From: Mesorhizobium sp. J18
Lineage (GTDB): Bacteria > Pseudomonadota > Alphaproteobacteria > Rhizobiales > Rhizobiaceae
DNA length: 51,722 nt
NCBI RefSeq assembly: GCF_007829525.1
Contig: NZ_VLJP01000023.1
Coordinates: 1 to 51,722, forward strand
Direction of reading: 5' to 3'
Of the stretch, positions 18,388 through 27,950 are shown piece after piece. A program made the position numbers and the translations under genes. Below the pieces are notes generated by a model. That model had not been told where the DNA came from and made no database searches. It was given only the letters and a program-made list of their open reading frames with translations. Numbering within the stretch: position 1 is the stretch's first letter; each line of letters begins with the position of its first letter.

Positions 18388-18905
18388 ACCACGATTCCTA
18401 CGACAACGCTTATATATCCGGCATTTTGAACGAGGTGAAAACGGTTGCCATCGTTGGCGCGTCCGCCAACGATGTGAGGCCGAGCTTCTTTGTCACCAAA
18501 TATCTGATCGACAAGGGCTATACGGTCTTTCCGGTTAATCCTGGCCAGGCCGGGAAGGAAATCCTCGGCCGTCCCGTCTATGCGAAACTGGCCGATATTC
18601 CCGAGCCGATCGATATGGTTGACGTGTTCCGTCCGTCGGCTGCCGTGCCCGGCATTGTAGAGGAAGTGCTGGCGCTCGATCCGTTGCCGAAGGTGGTCTG
18701 GACGCAGCTCACAATCCGCCACGACGAGGCGGCGGCGCGCGCCGAGGCGGCGGGGATAAAGGTCGTCATGAACCGCTGCCCGAAAATCGAATATGCCCGT
18801 CTTTCCGGCGAGATAAGCTGGAACGGTGTCAACAGCCGCGTTATCTCATCGAAAAAGCCTCTCCTGAGGCAGGGCTTCCAGAGCTTTGGCATAAGGCAAC
18901 GGTGA
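18384..18905 (+). CDS. CoA-binding domain protein (YccU-like)
   Basis: A 173-residue stand-alone CoA-binding Rossmann domain. The nucleotide loop is VAIVGASANDVRPSFFV near residues 21-37, followed by YTVFPVNPGQAG. The domain resembles the N-terminal part of succinyl-CoA synthetase alpha subunits and acyl-CoA synthetases. The conserved MNRCPKIEY near 139-147 is typical of this family. It is the last gene of the crotonase operon (ATGA overlap). Its stop codon lies inside the SAM-II-like segment that precedes metY. Confidence 0.88.
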   Translation: MNHDSYDNAYISGILNEVKTVAIVGASANDVRPSFFVTKYLIDKGYTVFPVNPGQAGKEILGRPVYAKLADIPEPIDMVDVFRPSAAVPGIVEEVLALDPLPKVVWTQLTIRHDEAAARAEAAGIKVVMNRCPKIEYARLSGEISWNGVNSRVISSKKPLLRQGFQSFGIRQR

Positions 18906-18935
18906 TTTTGCCCGATCCGGGCTTGCAGCGCGCAA
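18901..18935 (+). promoter_or_regulatory. degenerate SAM-II riboswitch-like segment before metY
   Basis: The order GGTGATTTT, a perfect 5-bp hairpin (GCCCG/CGGGC, 3-base loop) and TTGCAGC reproduces the core of the SAM-II aptamer, which precedes methionine and sulfur genes in alphaproteobacteria. However, the outer P1 stem does not pair as it should, and downstream GCTTTGG replaces the expected GCTAAAAGG that forms the pseudoknot. It lies about 70-100 bases upstream of metY, the expected kind of target. It is probably a decayed or strongly diverged aptamer; it may not bind S-adenosylmethionine. Confidence 0.4.
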
Positions 18936-19003
18936 ATCTTCTTTGCTTTGGGTCTTTGGCTTTGCGATGAATGCTTTCGGAAAACGAGAATGGAGGGGTC
19001 GAC

Positions 19004-20287
19004 ATGACCGAACGCACACCAGGCTTCAACACGCTTGCCGTCCATGCCGGCGCGCAGCCCGATCCGGCCACCGGCGCGCGCGCCACGCCGATCTACCAGA
19101 CCACCTCCTATGTCTTTGACGATGCCGATCACGCAGCCTCGCTGTTCGGGTTGAAGGCCTTCGGCAACATCTATACCCGTATCATGAATCCAACGACCGC
19201 CGTGCTCGAGGAGCGCGTCGCGGCGCTTGAGGGAGGAACGGCGGCAGTCGCTGCGGCCAGCGGCCATGGCGCCCAGCTTCTCGTTTTCCATACGATCATG
19301 CGGCCGGGGGATAATTTCATCGCCGCCAGAAAGCTTTACGGCGGTTCGATCAACCAGTTTGGCCACGCATTCAAGAATTTCGGCTGGGAGGTGCGCTGGG
19401 CCGATCCGGACGATCTGTCCTCCTTCGAAAACCAGATCGACGACAGGACGAGGGCCGTCTTCGTGGAGAGCCTGGCCAATCCCGGCGGCACTTTCGTCGA
19501 TCTGGCGAAAATAGCCGAGATTGCCCATAGGCACGGTCTTCCCCTCATCGTCGACAATACGATGGCCTCGCCACATCTCGTGCGACCGATCGAGCATGGC
19601 GCGGATGTGGTCGTCCATTCATTGACGAAATTCCTTGGCGGCCACGGCAATTCCATGGGTGGCATTGTGGTCGATGGTGGCACCTTCGACTGGTCGAAGT
19701 CCGGCAACTACCCGATGCTTTCGGAGCCGCGGCCCGAATATGGCGGCATCGTTCTGCACGAGACATTCGGCAATTTCGCCTTCGCCATTGCCGTGCGCGT
19801 TCTCGGCCTGCGCGATTTCGGCCCGACAATCTCGCCCTTCAACGCCTTCATGATCCTGACCGGCATCGAGACCTTGCCGCTGCGCATGCAGCGCCATTGC
19901 GACAATGCGCTGAAGGTTGCCGAATGGCTGAAGAGCCATCCCGCCGTCGAATGGGTCTCCTATCCGGGTCTGCCTGGAGATGCGAACCACGCGCTGATGC
20001 AGAAATATTCGCCCAAGGGTGCAGGGGCGGTTTTCACCTTCGGGCTGAAGGGTGGCTTCGAGGCCGGCGTGAAGGTCGTCGAGGGCGTCGAGATGCTGTC
20101 GCATCTTGCCAATATAGGCGACACGCGCTCACTCATCATTCATCCTGCCTCGACCACGCACCGCCAGCTCACCGATGAGCAGAAGGCGGCGGCGGGTGCC
20201 GGAAACGACGTCATACGTCTGTCCATAGGCATCGAGGATGTGGAGGACATCATCGCCGATCTGGAACAGGCGCTGGCGAAAATCTAA
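19004..20287 (+). CDS. metY: O-acetylhomoserine (thiol)-lyase / aminocarboxypropyltransferase
   Basis: A 427-residue PLP enzyme of the Cys/Met metabolism family that makes homocysteine (or methionine) from O-acetylhomoserine and sulfide or methanethiol. The PLP lysine is Lys209 in VVHSLTKFLGGHG. Other hallmarks are TPIYQTTSYVF near the N terminus, YTRIMNPT, and SLIIHPASTTHRQL before the C terminus; the length fits the homoserine form. The ATG at 19004 follows a strong GGAGGGG. A SAM-II-like segment upstream suggests past or present control by methionine status. Confidence 0.93.
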   Translation: MTERTPGFNTLAVHAGAQPDPATGARATPIYQTTSYVFDDADHAASLFGLKAFGNIYTRIMNPTTAVLEERVAALEGGTAAVAAASGHGAQLLVFHTIMRPGDNFIAARKLYGGSINQFGHAFKNFGWEVRWADPDDLSSFENQIDDRTRAVFVESLANPGGTFVDLAKIAEIAHRHGLPLIVDNTMASPHLVRPIEHGADVVVHSLTKFLGGHGNSMGGIVVDGGTFDWSKSGNYPMLSEPRPEYGGIVLHETFGNFAFAIAVRVLGLRDFGPTISPFNAFMILTGIETLPLRMQRHCDNALKVAEWLKSHPAVEWVSYPGLPGDANHALMQKYSPKGAGAVFTFGLKGGFEAGVKVVEGVEMLSHLANIGDTRSLIIHPASTTHRQLTDEQKAAAGAGNDVIRLSIGIEDVEDIIADLEQALAKI

Positions 20288-20961
20288 GCCAAAACAGCTG
20301 ATTACCTGGACAAGGGGAAATTGCCGGCCGGCGGCGTTTGGCCGCTGACCTTACGTCATCCCCTATATCCTCGCTTTCCACAGGCGCGGAACCATTGCAG
20401 CAGCAGCGCGATGGGCCTAGGCTGACTTCATCTCAGGAGCCTGGAAGCTCCCGCCCGGACAGCGGGATCAAGCCAAGGGCAAACCTGAGGCCGTGCTGAC
20501 CCGATCAGTTGATGGGAAACCTGAAACCGGATTGGAGCCAGATGTCCAGCGGACCTGCCGAAAAGCGGTCTGGAACGCATCCGGCAGAACCGATGCTGCC
20601 ATGAAGGCCGGACAAGTCCTTCGATGGCACGCCTGATCAAGCCTTTGCGGGCCGAGCAGGCAAGGTCCGGCGAACCGTATCCCGATGCCGTGGAGACACG
20701 TGGGAACAGAACGCCGAGACCTTCGGGTCAGGGTTCTTTCGTGGCGGCTCTCGCTTGCGAGCGGTCGACAGGATGGAGGTCTGATCTGAACAGGGAGGCA
20801 CTGGGAGCGATCTCAGTGCTTTCCTTGCGTTTTGGACAGGCGTTCCCGTCCCACCAAGATCCTCGAAGCCAAGTTCGATATGGAAAGTACTGGCATTAGC
20901 GCATATTGCGCTATTTTACCGGTATGGCGGATGGCTGTTCCACCAACCGGGGTCAGGCACC
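20288..20961. other. 674-bp gene-free stretch
   Basis: No credible coding region was found between metY and the DUF5996 fragment. The stretch contains several short inverted repeats, for example CTCGC/GCGAG near 20750 and GCACTG/CAGTGC near 20797-20818. It has an irregular text unlike its coding neighbours. A short open frame at 20624-20899 has no family-like content. Together with the truncated gene that follows, it may be the scar of a deletion or of decayed mobile DNA; no terminal repeats or transposase remains were recognised. Confidence 0.4.
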
Positions 20962-21300
20962 GTGAAGAACACTTGGTCTGCCATTCCCTATGCGGAATGG
21001 CGCGATACATGTGAAGCGCTGCATCTTTTCACCCAAATCGTGGGCAAATACCGTCTTGCGCATACGCCATGGGTGAACCATTCGTGGCATGCCACGCTCT
21101 ACGTGAATGCCCGTGGCTTTACGACCGGCCTTGTTCCCAACGGCGCGGGCGGGTTTCAAGGCGTATCCTTGGACTACTGTTTCACCGCCAGCCATCATTT
21201 CACGCCTGACCATCAGGCCCTTGGGAGAAGATTGGAAGCGCGGCAGACCAGGAGAAAAATCGTGGTCTTGCGCAAGCGTGAGCCGGCATCCTATCTATGA
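20962..21300 (+). pseudogene. truncated DUF5996 gene fragment
   Basis: The first 75 or so of 112 residues match the N-terminal part of DUF5996 proteins: IPYAEWRDTCEALHLFTQIVGK (split here by the reader at TCE), then TPWVNHSWHATLYVNARGFTT. Full-length members have roughly 300 residues. Here the similarity fades after GVSLDYC and an unrelated basic tail leads to a stop. The gene has therefore lost its 3' two thirds. It lies between a gene-free scar and clpP. Function of the family is unknown. Confidence 0.7.
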
Positions 21301-21381
21301 CGTGACAGCGAGTGCGATTCCGCCTATCCGGCGCGGTTTCGTTCCCCATGAAAAATTCCCTCAAACGAAAGGGACGCTTAT

Positions 21382-22014
21382 ATGCCAAACCCGGTCGATA
21401 CCGCACTGAATCTCGTGCCGATGGTCGTCGAGCAGACCAATCGCGGCGAACGGGCCTATGATATTTTCTCGCGGCTCTTGAAGGAGCGTATCATCTTCAT
21501 CACGGGCCCTGTCGAGGACGGCATGGCAACGCTTGTCTGCGCGCAGCTTCTCTTTCTGGAGGCGGAGAACCCGAAGAAGGAGATCGCTCTCTACATCAAC
21601 TCGCCGGGCGGCGTCGTGACAAGCGGCATGGCCATTTACGACACCATGCAATTCATCCGCCCGGCCGTTTCTACGCTTTGCATCGGGCAGGCGGCCTCGA
21701 TGGGATCGTTGCTGCTCTGCGCAGGCCACAAGGACTTGCGCTTCGCCACTCCGAATGCGCGCATCATGGTCCATCAGCCATCCGGCGGCTTTCAGGGACA
21801 GGCTTCGGATATCGAGCGCCATGCACAGGATATCATCAAGCTGAAGCGGCGCCTGAACGAGGTTTACGTGAAGCATACCGGGCAGGATTACGAGACCATC
21901 GAACGCACGCTCGACCGCGACCATTTCATGACTTCCGAGGAAGCCAGGGATTTTGGCCTGATCGACAAGGTGATCAGCTCGCGCGAGCTTATCGAAGGAC
22001 AGCCTGCTGACTGA
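21382..22014 (+). CDS. clpP: ATP-dependent Clp protease proteolytic subunit
   Basis: A 210-residue serine peptidase that forms the double-heptamer barrel degrading substrates unfolded by ClpX or ClpA. The catalytic triad is readable: Ser106 in [11 protein letters not shown], His131 in MVHQPSGG, and Asp180 in LDRDHFM. The N-terminal pro-segment is short. A ribosome-binding site AAAGGGA precedes the ATG. It is followed by clpX and lon, the standard alphaproteobacterial order. Confidence 0.98.
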   Translation: MPNPVDTALNLVPMVVEQTNRGERAYDIFSRLLKERIIFITGPVEDGMATLVCAQLLFLEAENPKKEIALYINSPGGVVTSGMAIYDTMQFIRPAVSTLCIGQAASMGSLLLCAGHKDLRFATPNARIMVHQPSGGFQGQASDIERHAQDIIKLKRRLNEVYVKHTGQDYETIERTLDRDHFMTSEEARDFGLIDKVISSRELIEGQPAD

Positions 22015-22024
22015 TTCGGGCGTG

Positions 22025-22138
22025 GGGCAGGGAAGATGACGCGTTTTTGAGAAACTCTGCGTCATTTCTGTCACATTTTCTTGTTCCCTCGGCCGCGGCA
22101 ACCGCTTAACGTTAAGCCTATGTTGAGTTTCCCTGCCC
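22025..22138. other. structured intergenic element between clpP and clpX
   Basis: A perfect 10-bp inverted repeat, GGGCAGGGAA (22025-22034) and TTCCCTGCCC (22129-22138), encloses two further self-complementary units. One is a hairpin with arms ATGACGC (22036-22042) and GCGTCAT (22059-22065), extended inward by GTTT/AAAC. The other is a perfect 14-base palindrome, GCTTAACGTTAAGC (22104-22117). Together these would give a three-way-junction RNA, or a compact operator region. The first hairpin may also serve as the weak clpP terminator. Confidence 0.45.
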
Positions 22139-22297
22139 AACTTTTGGAGGGATTCGAGACTTGTTGCCGTGCTTTCCGATTTGTGTTTCGTTCGGAAATT
22201 GGTTTGATGGTTCGGACCGCTGGGTAAAATGGCATGTATGCCTCTATACCCGGTGTTACCATCGGCTCGCCGGTGGCAGTGAAAGGACTTGGAGAAG

Positions 22298-23566
22298 ATG
22301 AGCAAGATCAGCAACGGCGGCGGTGATTCCAAGAACACGCTGTACTGCTCGTTCTGCGGTAAGAGCCAGCATGAGGTTCGCAAGCTGATTGCGGGCCCGA
22401 CGGTTTTCATCTGCGATGAATGCGTCGAACTCTGCATGGACATCATACGCGAGGAGAACAAATCCTCGATGGTGAAGTCGCGCGAGGGTGTGCCGACTCC
22501 GCAGGAGATACTCAAGGTTCTGGACGACTATGTGATTGGGCAGGGTTATGCCAAGCGTGTCCTTTCAGTGGCCGTGCACAACCACTACAAGCGGCTGGCC
22601 CATGCCTCGAAAAACAATGATGTCGAGTTGGCGAAGTCCAACATTCTGCTGATCGGTCCGACAGGCTGCGGCAAGACGCTGCTGGCACAGACGCTTGCCC
22701 GCATCATCGACGTGCCCTTCACAATGGCCGACGCAACGACCCTGACTGAAGCGGGCTATGTCGGCGAGGATGTCGAGAACATCATCCTGAAGCTTCTGCA
22801 GTCGGCGGACTACAATGTCGAACGCGCCCAGCGCGGCATCGTCTACATCGACGAAATCGACAAGATCAGCCGCAAGTCGGACAACCCCTCAATCACACGC
22901 GACGTTTCGGGCGAGGGCGTGCAGCAGGCGCTGCTGAAGATCATGGAAGGCACGGTGGCTTCGGTACCCCCGCAGGGCGGCCGGAAGCATCCGCAGCAGG
23001 AATTCCTGCAGGTCGACACCTCCAACATCCTTTTCATCTGCGGCGGTGCCTTTGCCGGCTTGGAGAAGATCATTTCGGATCGCGGTCGCAAGACCTCCAT
23101 AGGCTTCGGCGCGGATGTCGCCTCGCCGGAGGATCGCCGTTCGGGTGAACTCTTGCGCCAGGTGGAGCCGGAAGATCTACTGAAATTCGGCCTCATCCCG
23201 GAATTTGTCGGCCGTCTGCCGGTTCTGGCGACGCTCGAGGATCTCGACGAGGCTGCGTTGGTGCAGATTCTGACGGAGCCCAAGAATGCGCTGGTCAAGC
23301 AGTATCAGCGCCTGTTCGAGATGGAGAATGTGGAGCTCACATTCCATGAGAACGCGCTGATTGCGATCGCCAAGAAGGCGATCGAGCGCAAGACAGGCGC
23401 GCGCGGCCTGCGCTCGATCATGGAGGCGATACTGCTTGACACCATGTTCGAGCTTCCAGCACTTGAGGGCGTTCAGGAAGTCGTGATCTCCGATGAGGTC
23501 GTCTCCGGAAATGCTCGGCCCCTCTACATATATGCCGAGAAGGAAAAGGGCAGCGCCAGCGCGTGA
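22298..23566 (+). CDS. clpX: ATP-dependent Clp protease ATP-binding subunit ClpX
   Basis: A 422-residue AAA+ unfoldase that recognises substrates and feeds them to ClpP; in alphaproteobacteria it also controls the cell cycle. The N-terminal zinc-binding domain has Cys17, Cys20, Cys39 and Cys42. Walker A is GPTGCGKT at 120-127, Walker B is VYIDEIDK, and the sensor 2 region is KTGARGLRS. The ATG at 22298 is used; the TTG three codons before it lies within the ribosome-binding region. A separate promoter is likely because 283 bp divide it from clpP. Confidence 0.98.
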   Translation: MSKISNGGGDSKNTLYCSFCGKSQHEVRKLIAGPTVFICDECVELCMDIIREENKSSMVKSREGVPTPQEILKVLDDYVIGQGYAKRVLSVAVHNHYKRLAHASKNNDVELAKSNILLIGPTGCGKTLLAQTLARIIDVPFTMADATTLTEAGYVGEDVENIILKLLQSADYNVERAQRGIVYIDEIDKISRKSDNPSITRDVSGEGVQQALLKIMEGTVASVPPQGGRKHPQQEFLQVDTSNILFICGGAFAGLEKIISDRGRKTSIGFGADVASPEDRRSGELLRQVEPEDLLKFGLIPEFVGRLPVLATLEDLDEAALVQILTEPKNALVKQYQRLFEMENVELTFHENALIAIAKKAIERKTGARGLRSIMEAILLDTMFELPALEGVQEVVISDEVVSGNARPLYIYAEKEKGSASA

Positions 23567-23576
23567 CGCTGCCCTT
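23546..23576 (+). terminator. hairpin overlapping the clpX stop codon
   Basis: Perfect 10-bp arms, AAGGGCAGCG (23546-23555) and CGCTGCCCTT (23567-23576), flank an 11-base loop that contains the clpX TGA. The T tract after the stem is weak, so it may be a transcript 3' end, a stability element, or a partial attenuator before lon. Confidence 0.5.
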
Positions 23577-23709
23577 CCAGCCGTTGGAGATCACATGGTC
23601 TCCGTTGCCCTTGATCTTTGGTCCGGGCGCCTCCAATTAGTGGACAAGTGGCGGGGCCGATATCCGTGCTCATTAATGCAGTTGGCAAACTGTCGGTAGG
23701 CGGATCGGC

Positions 23710-23757
23710 CCGCGGCCGTTAAACTGAGATTCGCGGTTGGCCGTTTGGCGGCCGCGG
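23710..23757. repeat. inverted repeat in the lon leader
   Basis: CCGCGGCCG (23710-23718) is repeated inverted as CGGCCGCGG (23749-23757), ending about five bases before the lon ribosome-binding site (AAAGG at 23762-23766). In RNA it would form a 9-bp GC stem next to the translation start. Its role is not known. Confidence 0.4.
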
Positions 23758-23773
23758 TGCGAAAGGTTGAAAA

Positions 23774-26188
23774 ATGACCCAATCCCCGAGATCCGCCGGC
23801 GAAAGCCTGTATCCTGTGCTGCCGTTGCGCGACATCGTGGTGTTCCCGCACATGATCGTGCCGCTTTTCGTAGGGCGCGAGAAGTCGATCAAAGCGCTCG
23901 AAGAAGTCATGGGCGCCGACAAGCAGATACTGCTTGCCACGCAGATGAATGCCGCGGACGATGATCCGGAGCCGAATGCCATCTACGACATCGGCACCCT
24001 GGCCAATGTTCTGCAGCTTCTGAAGCTCCCTGACGGCACCGTAAAGGTGCTGGTGGAAGGTTCAGCGCGCGCCCGTGTCAATGGCTATACGGACCGGACC
24101 GACTATCACGAGGCCCGGGCTGAAGTTCTGGTCGAACCGGAAGACGAGGAAGTCGAGATCGAGGCGCTGGCGCGCTCCGTCGTCTCGGACTTCGAGAACT
24201 ACGTCAAGCTGAACAAGAAGATCTCGCCTGAGGTCGTCGGTGCCACGAGCCAGATCGAGGATTACTCGAAGCTGGCCGATACCGTGGCTTCGCATCTGGC
24301 GATCAAGATTCCCGAGAAGCAGGAGATGCTTGCCACGCTTTCCGTGCGCGAGCGCCTGGAAAAGGCCATGGGCTTCATGGAAGCCGAGATTTCCGTCCTG
24401 CAGGTGGAGAAGCGCATCCGTAGCCGTGTCAAACGGCAGATGGAGAAGACCCAGCGCGAATATTACCTCAATGAGCAGATGAAGGCGATCCAGAAGGAGC
24501 TCGGCGAGGGCGAGGACGGCCGCGACGAGGCGGCTGAGATCGAGGAGCGCATCAAGAAGACAAAGCTCTCCAAGGAAGCGCGGGAGAAGGCAGAGGCTGA
24601 GCTGAAGAAGCTGCGGACCATGTCGCCCATGTCCGCGGAAGCAACCGTCGTGCGCAACTATCTCGATTGGCTGCTGTCCATCCCGTGGCACAAGCCGAGC
24701 AAGGTGAAGAACGACCTGAATTATGCTCAGGAAGTGTTGGATGCCGATCACTTCGGCCTGGACAAGGTCAAGGAGCGCATCGTCGAATATCTGGCCGTGC
24801 AGAGCCGGCAGAAGAAGCTGAAAGGCCCGATCCTGTGCCTTGTCGGCCCTCCCGGCGTCGGCAAGACTTCGCTCGGCAAGTCGATCGCCAAGGCGACTGG
24901 CCGCGAGTTCGTGCGCATGGCGCTTGGCGGCGTGCGTGACGAGGCCGAGATCCGCGGTCACCGCCGGACCTATATCGGCTCGATGCCCGGCAAGGTCATC
25001 CAGTCGATGAAGAAGGCCAAGAAGTCCAATCCGCTCTTCCTGCTCGACGAAATCGACAAGATGGGCATGGATTTTCGCGGCGATCCGTCGTCTGCTCTGC
25101 TGGAGGTTCTCGACCCCGAGCAGAACGCGACTTTCATGGACCACTATCTCGAGGTCGAATACGATCTGTCGAGCGTCATGTTCGTGACGACCGCCAATAC
25201 GCTGAACATCCCGCCGGCCCTGATGGACCGTATGGAGATCATCCGTATTGCCGGCTACACCGAAGACGAGAAGGTGGAGATCGCCAAGAGGCACCTGCTG
25301 CCGAAGGCCATTCGTGAGCATGCGCTGCAGCCGAAGGAGTTCTCGGTCAGCGATGAGGCGCTGCAGGCAATCATCCGCACCTATACGCGGGAGGCCGGCG
25401 TACGCAATCTCGAGCGCGAATTGATGAAGCTCGCGCGCAAGGCGGTGACCGAAATCCTAAAGTCGGGCAAGAAGTCGGTAAAGGTCACCGAGAAGAATCT
25501 GGCCGACTATCTCGGCGTTCCGCGCTTCCGGTTCGGACAGGCGGAAGGCGAGGATCAGGTCGGCGTGGTCACCGGGCTTGCCTGGACCGAGGTCGGCGGC
25601 GAACTGCTGACGATCGAGGGCGTCATGATGCCCGGCAAGGGCAAGATGACGGTCACCGGCAATCTGCGCGACGTGATGAAGGAATCGATCTCGGCGGCGG
25701 CGTCATACGTGCGCTCCAGAGCTGTCGATTTCGGCATTGAGCCGCCGGTCTTCGACAAGAAGGACATCCACGTGCACGTGCCCGAGGGTGCGACGCCGAA
25801 GGACGGTCCGTCGGCTGGTGTCGCCATGGCTACCGCGATCGTCTCGGTGATGACTGGCATACCGGTCCGCAAGGATATCGCCATGACCGGCGAAATCACC
25901 TTGCGCGGCCGCGTGCTGCCGATCGGCGGCCTTAAGGAGAAACTGCTTGCGGCGCTGAGGGGCGGCATCAAGAAGGTGCTGATTCCCGAGGAGAACGCCA
26001 AGGATCTGGCCGAGATCCCCGACAATGTGAAGAGTGGGCTGGAGATTGTTCCGGTCAGCCGCGTCGGGGAGGTATTGCGTCACGCCCTGGTGCGCATGCC
26101 GGAGCCGATCGAATGGACGGAGCCGGTGGAGCCCGCAGCGAAGGTTGATCTTCCTGACGAGGCTGGAAAGCAGACCGTAGCCCATTGA
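23774..26188 (+). CDS. lon: ATP-dependent protease Lon
   Basis: An 804-residue cytoplasmic AAA+ serine protease that degrades damaged and regulatory proteins. Domains in order are the N-terminal LON substrate domain (about 10-205, starting [13 protein letters not shown]), a coiled-coil region (about 215-300), the ATPase with Walker A GPPGVGKT at 358-365, and the protease. The catalytic dyad is Ser680 in [11 protein letters not shown] and Lys723 in [11 protein letters not shown]. The acidic region EGEDGRDEA in the coiled coil is usual. A terminator follows directly. Confidence 0.98.
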   Translation: MTQSPRSAGESLYPVLPLRDIVVFPHMIVPLFVGREKSIKALEEVMGADKQILLATQMNAADDDPEPNAIYDIGTLANVLQLLKLPDGTVKVLVEGSARARVNGYTDRTDYHEARAEVLVEPEDEEVEIEALARSVVSDFENYVKLNKKISPEVVGATSQIEDYSKLADTVASHLAIKIPEKQEMLATLSVRERLEKAMGFMEAEISVLQVEKRIRSRVKRQMEKTQREYYLNEQMKAIQKELGEGEDGRDEAAEIEERIKKTKLSKEAREKAEAELKKLRTMSPMSAEATVVRNYLDWLLSIPWHKPSKVKNDLNYAQEVLDADHFGLDKVKERIVEYLAVQSRQKKLKGPILCLVGPPGVGKTSLGKSIAKATGREFVRMALGGVRDEAEIRGHRRTYIGSMPGKVIQSMKKAKKSNPLFLLDEIDKMGMDFRGDPSSALLEVLDPEQNATFMDHYLEVEYDLSSVMFVTTANTLNIPPALMDRMEIIRIAGYTEDEKVEIAKRHLLPKAIREHALQPKEFSVSDEALQAIIRTYTREAGVRNLERELMKLARKAVTEILKSGKKSVKVTEKNLADYLGVPRFRFGQAEGEDQVGVVTGLAWTEVGGELLTIEGVMMPGKGKMTVTGNLRDVMKESISAAASYVRSRAVDFGIEPPVFDKKDIHVHVPEGATPKDGPSAGVAMATAIVSVMTGIPVRKDIAMTGEITLRGRVLPIGGLKEKLLAALRGGIKKVLIPEENAKDLAEIPDNVKSGLEIVPVSRVGEVLRHALVRMPEPIEWTEPVEPAAKVDLPDEAGKQTVAH

Positions 26189-26221
26189 CACTGCGGTGCC
26201 GTTTGGGCTTAAGGAGCGGAA

Positions 26222-26244
26222 GGCGGGCTTTAGGCCCGCCTTTT
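26222..26244 (+). terminator. intrinsic terminator after lon
   Basis: A 7-bp stem, GGCGGGC (26222-26228) with GCCCGCC (26234-26240), and a 5-base loop are followed by TTTT. It lies 33 bp after the lon stop and should separate lon from hupB. Confidence 0.85.
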
Positions 26245-26386
26245 CGTGTCAAAGGCGCGGAAAAGCGGCATTTTGACGGGGGTTTCTGTCATTTCCCGCT
26301 TGGTCGCGCCAAGACTTCTTCTTAGACTTCCGATCTTGCCGGTTGAGTCGCTTCTTCCGGCCTCCATAGGGAAGGGGAATTTCTTT

Positions 26387-26659
26387 ATGAACAAGAACGA
26401 ACTTGTGTCCGCTGTCGCCGAAGAAGCCGGTCTGGAAAAGGGTAAGGCTCAGGCCGCTGTCGACGCCGTCTTTTCGGTCATTACCAAGGAACTGAAGAAA
26501 GGTGGGGACGTTCGCCTCGTCGGTTTCGGCAACTTCGCCGTTTCCCGCCGTGAGGCTTCGACTGGCCGCAACCCGCAGACGGGTGCAGAGGTCAAGATTC
26601 CGGCCCGCAACGTGCCGAAATTCTCGGCCGGCAAGGGCCTGAAGGACGCCGTCAACTAA
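26387..26659 (+). CDS. hupB: DNA-binding protein HU
   Basis: A 90-residue nucleoid protein that bends DNA non-specifically as a dimer. It begins MNKNELVSAVAEEAGL and has the DNA-binding arm signature GFGNFAVSRREASTGRNPQTG followed by IPARNVPKFSAGKGLK. The ATG at 26387 is preceded by a purine-rich AGGGAAGGGG; the longer open frame upstream does not belong to the family. The lon-hupB order is standard in the group. Confidence 0.97.
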   Translation: MNKNELVSAVAEEAGLEKGKAQAAVDAVFSVITKELKKGGDVRLVGFGNFAVSRREASTGRNPQTGAEVKIPARNVPKFSAGKGLKDAVN

Positions 26660-26688
26660 GCTGACGGATCAGATCCTTTTATTCAGGA

Positions 26689-26710
26689 AGCCGGGCTTGT
26701 CCCGGCTTTT
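26689..26710 (+). terminator. intrinsic terminator after hupB
   Basis: AGCCGGG (26689-26695) pairs with CCCGGCT (26701-26707) around a 5-base loop, followed by TTT and TCT. It lies 30 bp after hupB and 35 bp before the end of the convergent ycaQ-like gene. Confidence 0.85.
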
Positions 26711-26744
26711 CTGCTTCTGGAGAGCAGATCGAACAATCCCGGGT

Positions 26745-27950
26745 CTAGCCCCGCATTTGCGCAAGCGCCGGCGCGAGATCGCCTGCAGGCATTACCTCTA
26801 CACGTGCGAGGCCAAGCCAACCTGCCATGGACCTCAGTTCGGCCATGATCTCCTCTGCCGTATGAGGCGGAGCATGATCTTCCGGATGCGCGGCCTGCAC
26901 GCGCAGCACGCCCGCCTGCCGATCGGCCTTCAGGTCCACTCGCGCCACGATCCGATCGCCTAGCAGGAAAGGCAGGACATAGTACCCATGCATACGCTTC
27001 TCCGCCGGCGTATAGATCTCGATGCGGTAGTGGAATCCGAACAGCCGCTCGGCGCGGGAGCGTTCCCAAATCAGGGGATCGAAAGGGGCGAGCAGGGCGC
27101 GGGCTTCTACCTTGCGGGGAAGACGTGCGTCCCGATGAAGATATGCCGGCTGTTTCCAGCCCTTGACCGCTACCGGCTCGATCTCTCCTTCCTCGACAAG
27201 TTCCTCCAGCCGGCCGGCAATATCGGTGGGAGAGAGGCGGAAATAGTCGCGCAAATCGCCGCCGGTCGCGATTCCGAGTGCCCGGGCTGAGATGGCCAAT
27301 AGCGCGCGGTGGGCATCGACAGGCGAAGGCGTGGGCGCTGCAAGCACCGACGCGGGCAGCACACGTTCGGGAAGATCATAGAGGCGTTCGAAGCTCGGAC
27401 GGCGCGAATGGGTGGTGATGTGGCCTGCCCAGAACAGCCATTCGAAAGCATGCTTGGCGTCGCTCCATCCCCACCAGCCGCCAGTACCGCTGTGACCATC
27501 TATGTCAGATGCGGCAATCGGCCCACGCTGCACGACCTCGTCATAGATCTCCTTGATGAAGGACTGCTTTTCCCGCCCGAATTCCGCAAGCCTGCGATAG
27601 ATGCCTTGTCCGGCCTCTGCACGCGCCATGCGCCAGCGCATGAGTGGCTGCGTTTCAACCGGCAGGAGCGAGGCTTCATGCGCCCAATATTCGAATAGGG
27701 CCCTTGGCCTGCGGGAGGCCGCGCTTTCGAGGAGCCTGGTAGAGTAGGGGCCAAGGCGGGAAAAGGCAGGCATGTAATGTGCCCGCGCCACGACATTCAC
27801 GGAATCGATCTGGAAGAGACCCGTTCGCTGCAGGATCCGCTTCAAATGCCGTCGCTCGGGCTCTCCGGCTGTCCGGCGATCCGTGAAGCCCTGGGCGGCG
27901 AGCGCGATTCGCCTCGCCATGGTGGGAGTTATCGTCCGTATCGCTGGCAT
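26745..27950 (-). CDS. YcaQ-family winged-helix DNA glycosylase
   Basis: A 401-residue protein of the HTH_42/YcaQ (AlkX) family, which includes bacterial glycosylases that unhook interstrand DNA crosslinks. The signature QIDSVNVVARAHY follows LKRILQRTGLF in the N-terminal winged-helix part and contains the catalytic Q-x-D type motif. Later family landmarks are EYWAHEASLLP and APFDPLIWERSRAERLFGFHYRIEIYTP (the latter interrupted by no indels). The ATG at 27950 gives a family-like N terminus; longer starts at 27980/27983 would fall inside a perfect palindrome. The gene converges on hupB and diverges from the nuo operon. Confidence 0.82.
   Translation of the reverse strand: MPAIRTITPTMARRIALAAQGFTDRRTAGEPERRHLKRILQRTGLFQIDSVNVVARAHYMPAFSRLGPYSTRLLESAASRRPRALFEYWAHEASLLPVETQPLMRWRMARAEAGQGIYRRLAEFGREKQSFIKEIYDEVVQRGPIAASDIDGHSGTGGWWGWSDAKHAFEWLFWAGHITTHSRRPSFERLYDLPERVLPASVLAAPTPSPVDAHRALLAISARALGIATGGDLRDYFRLSPTDIAGRLEELVEEGEIEPVAVKGWKQPAYLHRDARLPRKVEARALLAPFDPLIWERSRAERLFGFHYRIEIYTPAEKRMHGYYVLPFLLGDRIVARVDLKADRQAGVLRVQAAHPEDHAPPHTAEEIMAELRSMAGWLGLARVEVMPAGDLAPALAQMRG

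Noticed and set aside
20624-20899. Open frame of 91 codons in the metY-clpP gap
   Set aside because: Its residues (RGNRTPRPSG and similar) look like translated non-coding DNA, there is no ribosome-binding site, and no family is recognisable.
20400-20900. RNase P RNA, tmRNA, SRP RNA or 6S RNA in the gene-free stretch
   Set aside because: None of the conserved sequences of these RNAs could be found; the region remains unassigned.
24062-25321. Long open frame (419 codons) on the minus strand opposite lon
   Set aside because: It is a shadow of the lon reading frame in GC-rich DNA; its translation has no domain pattern and lon is intact on the other strand.
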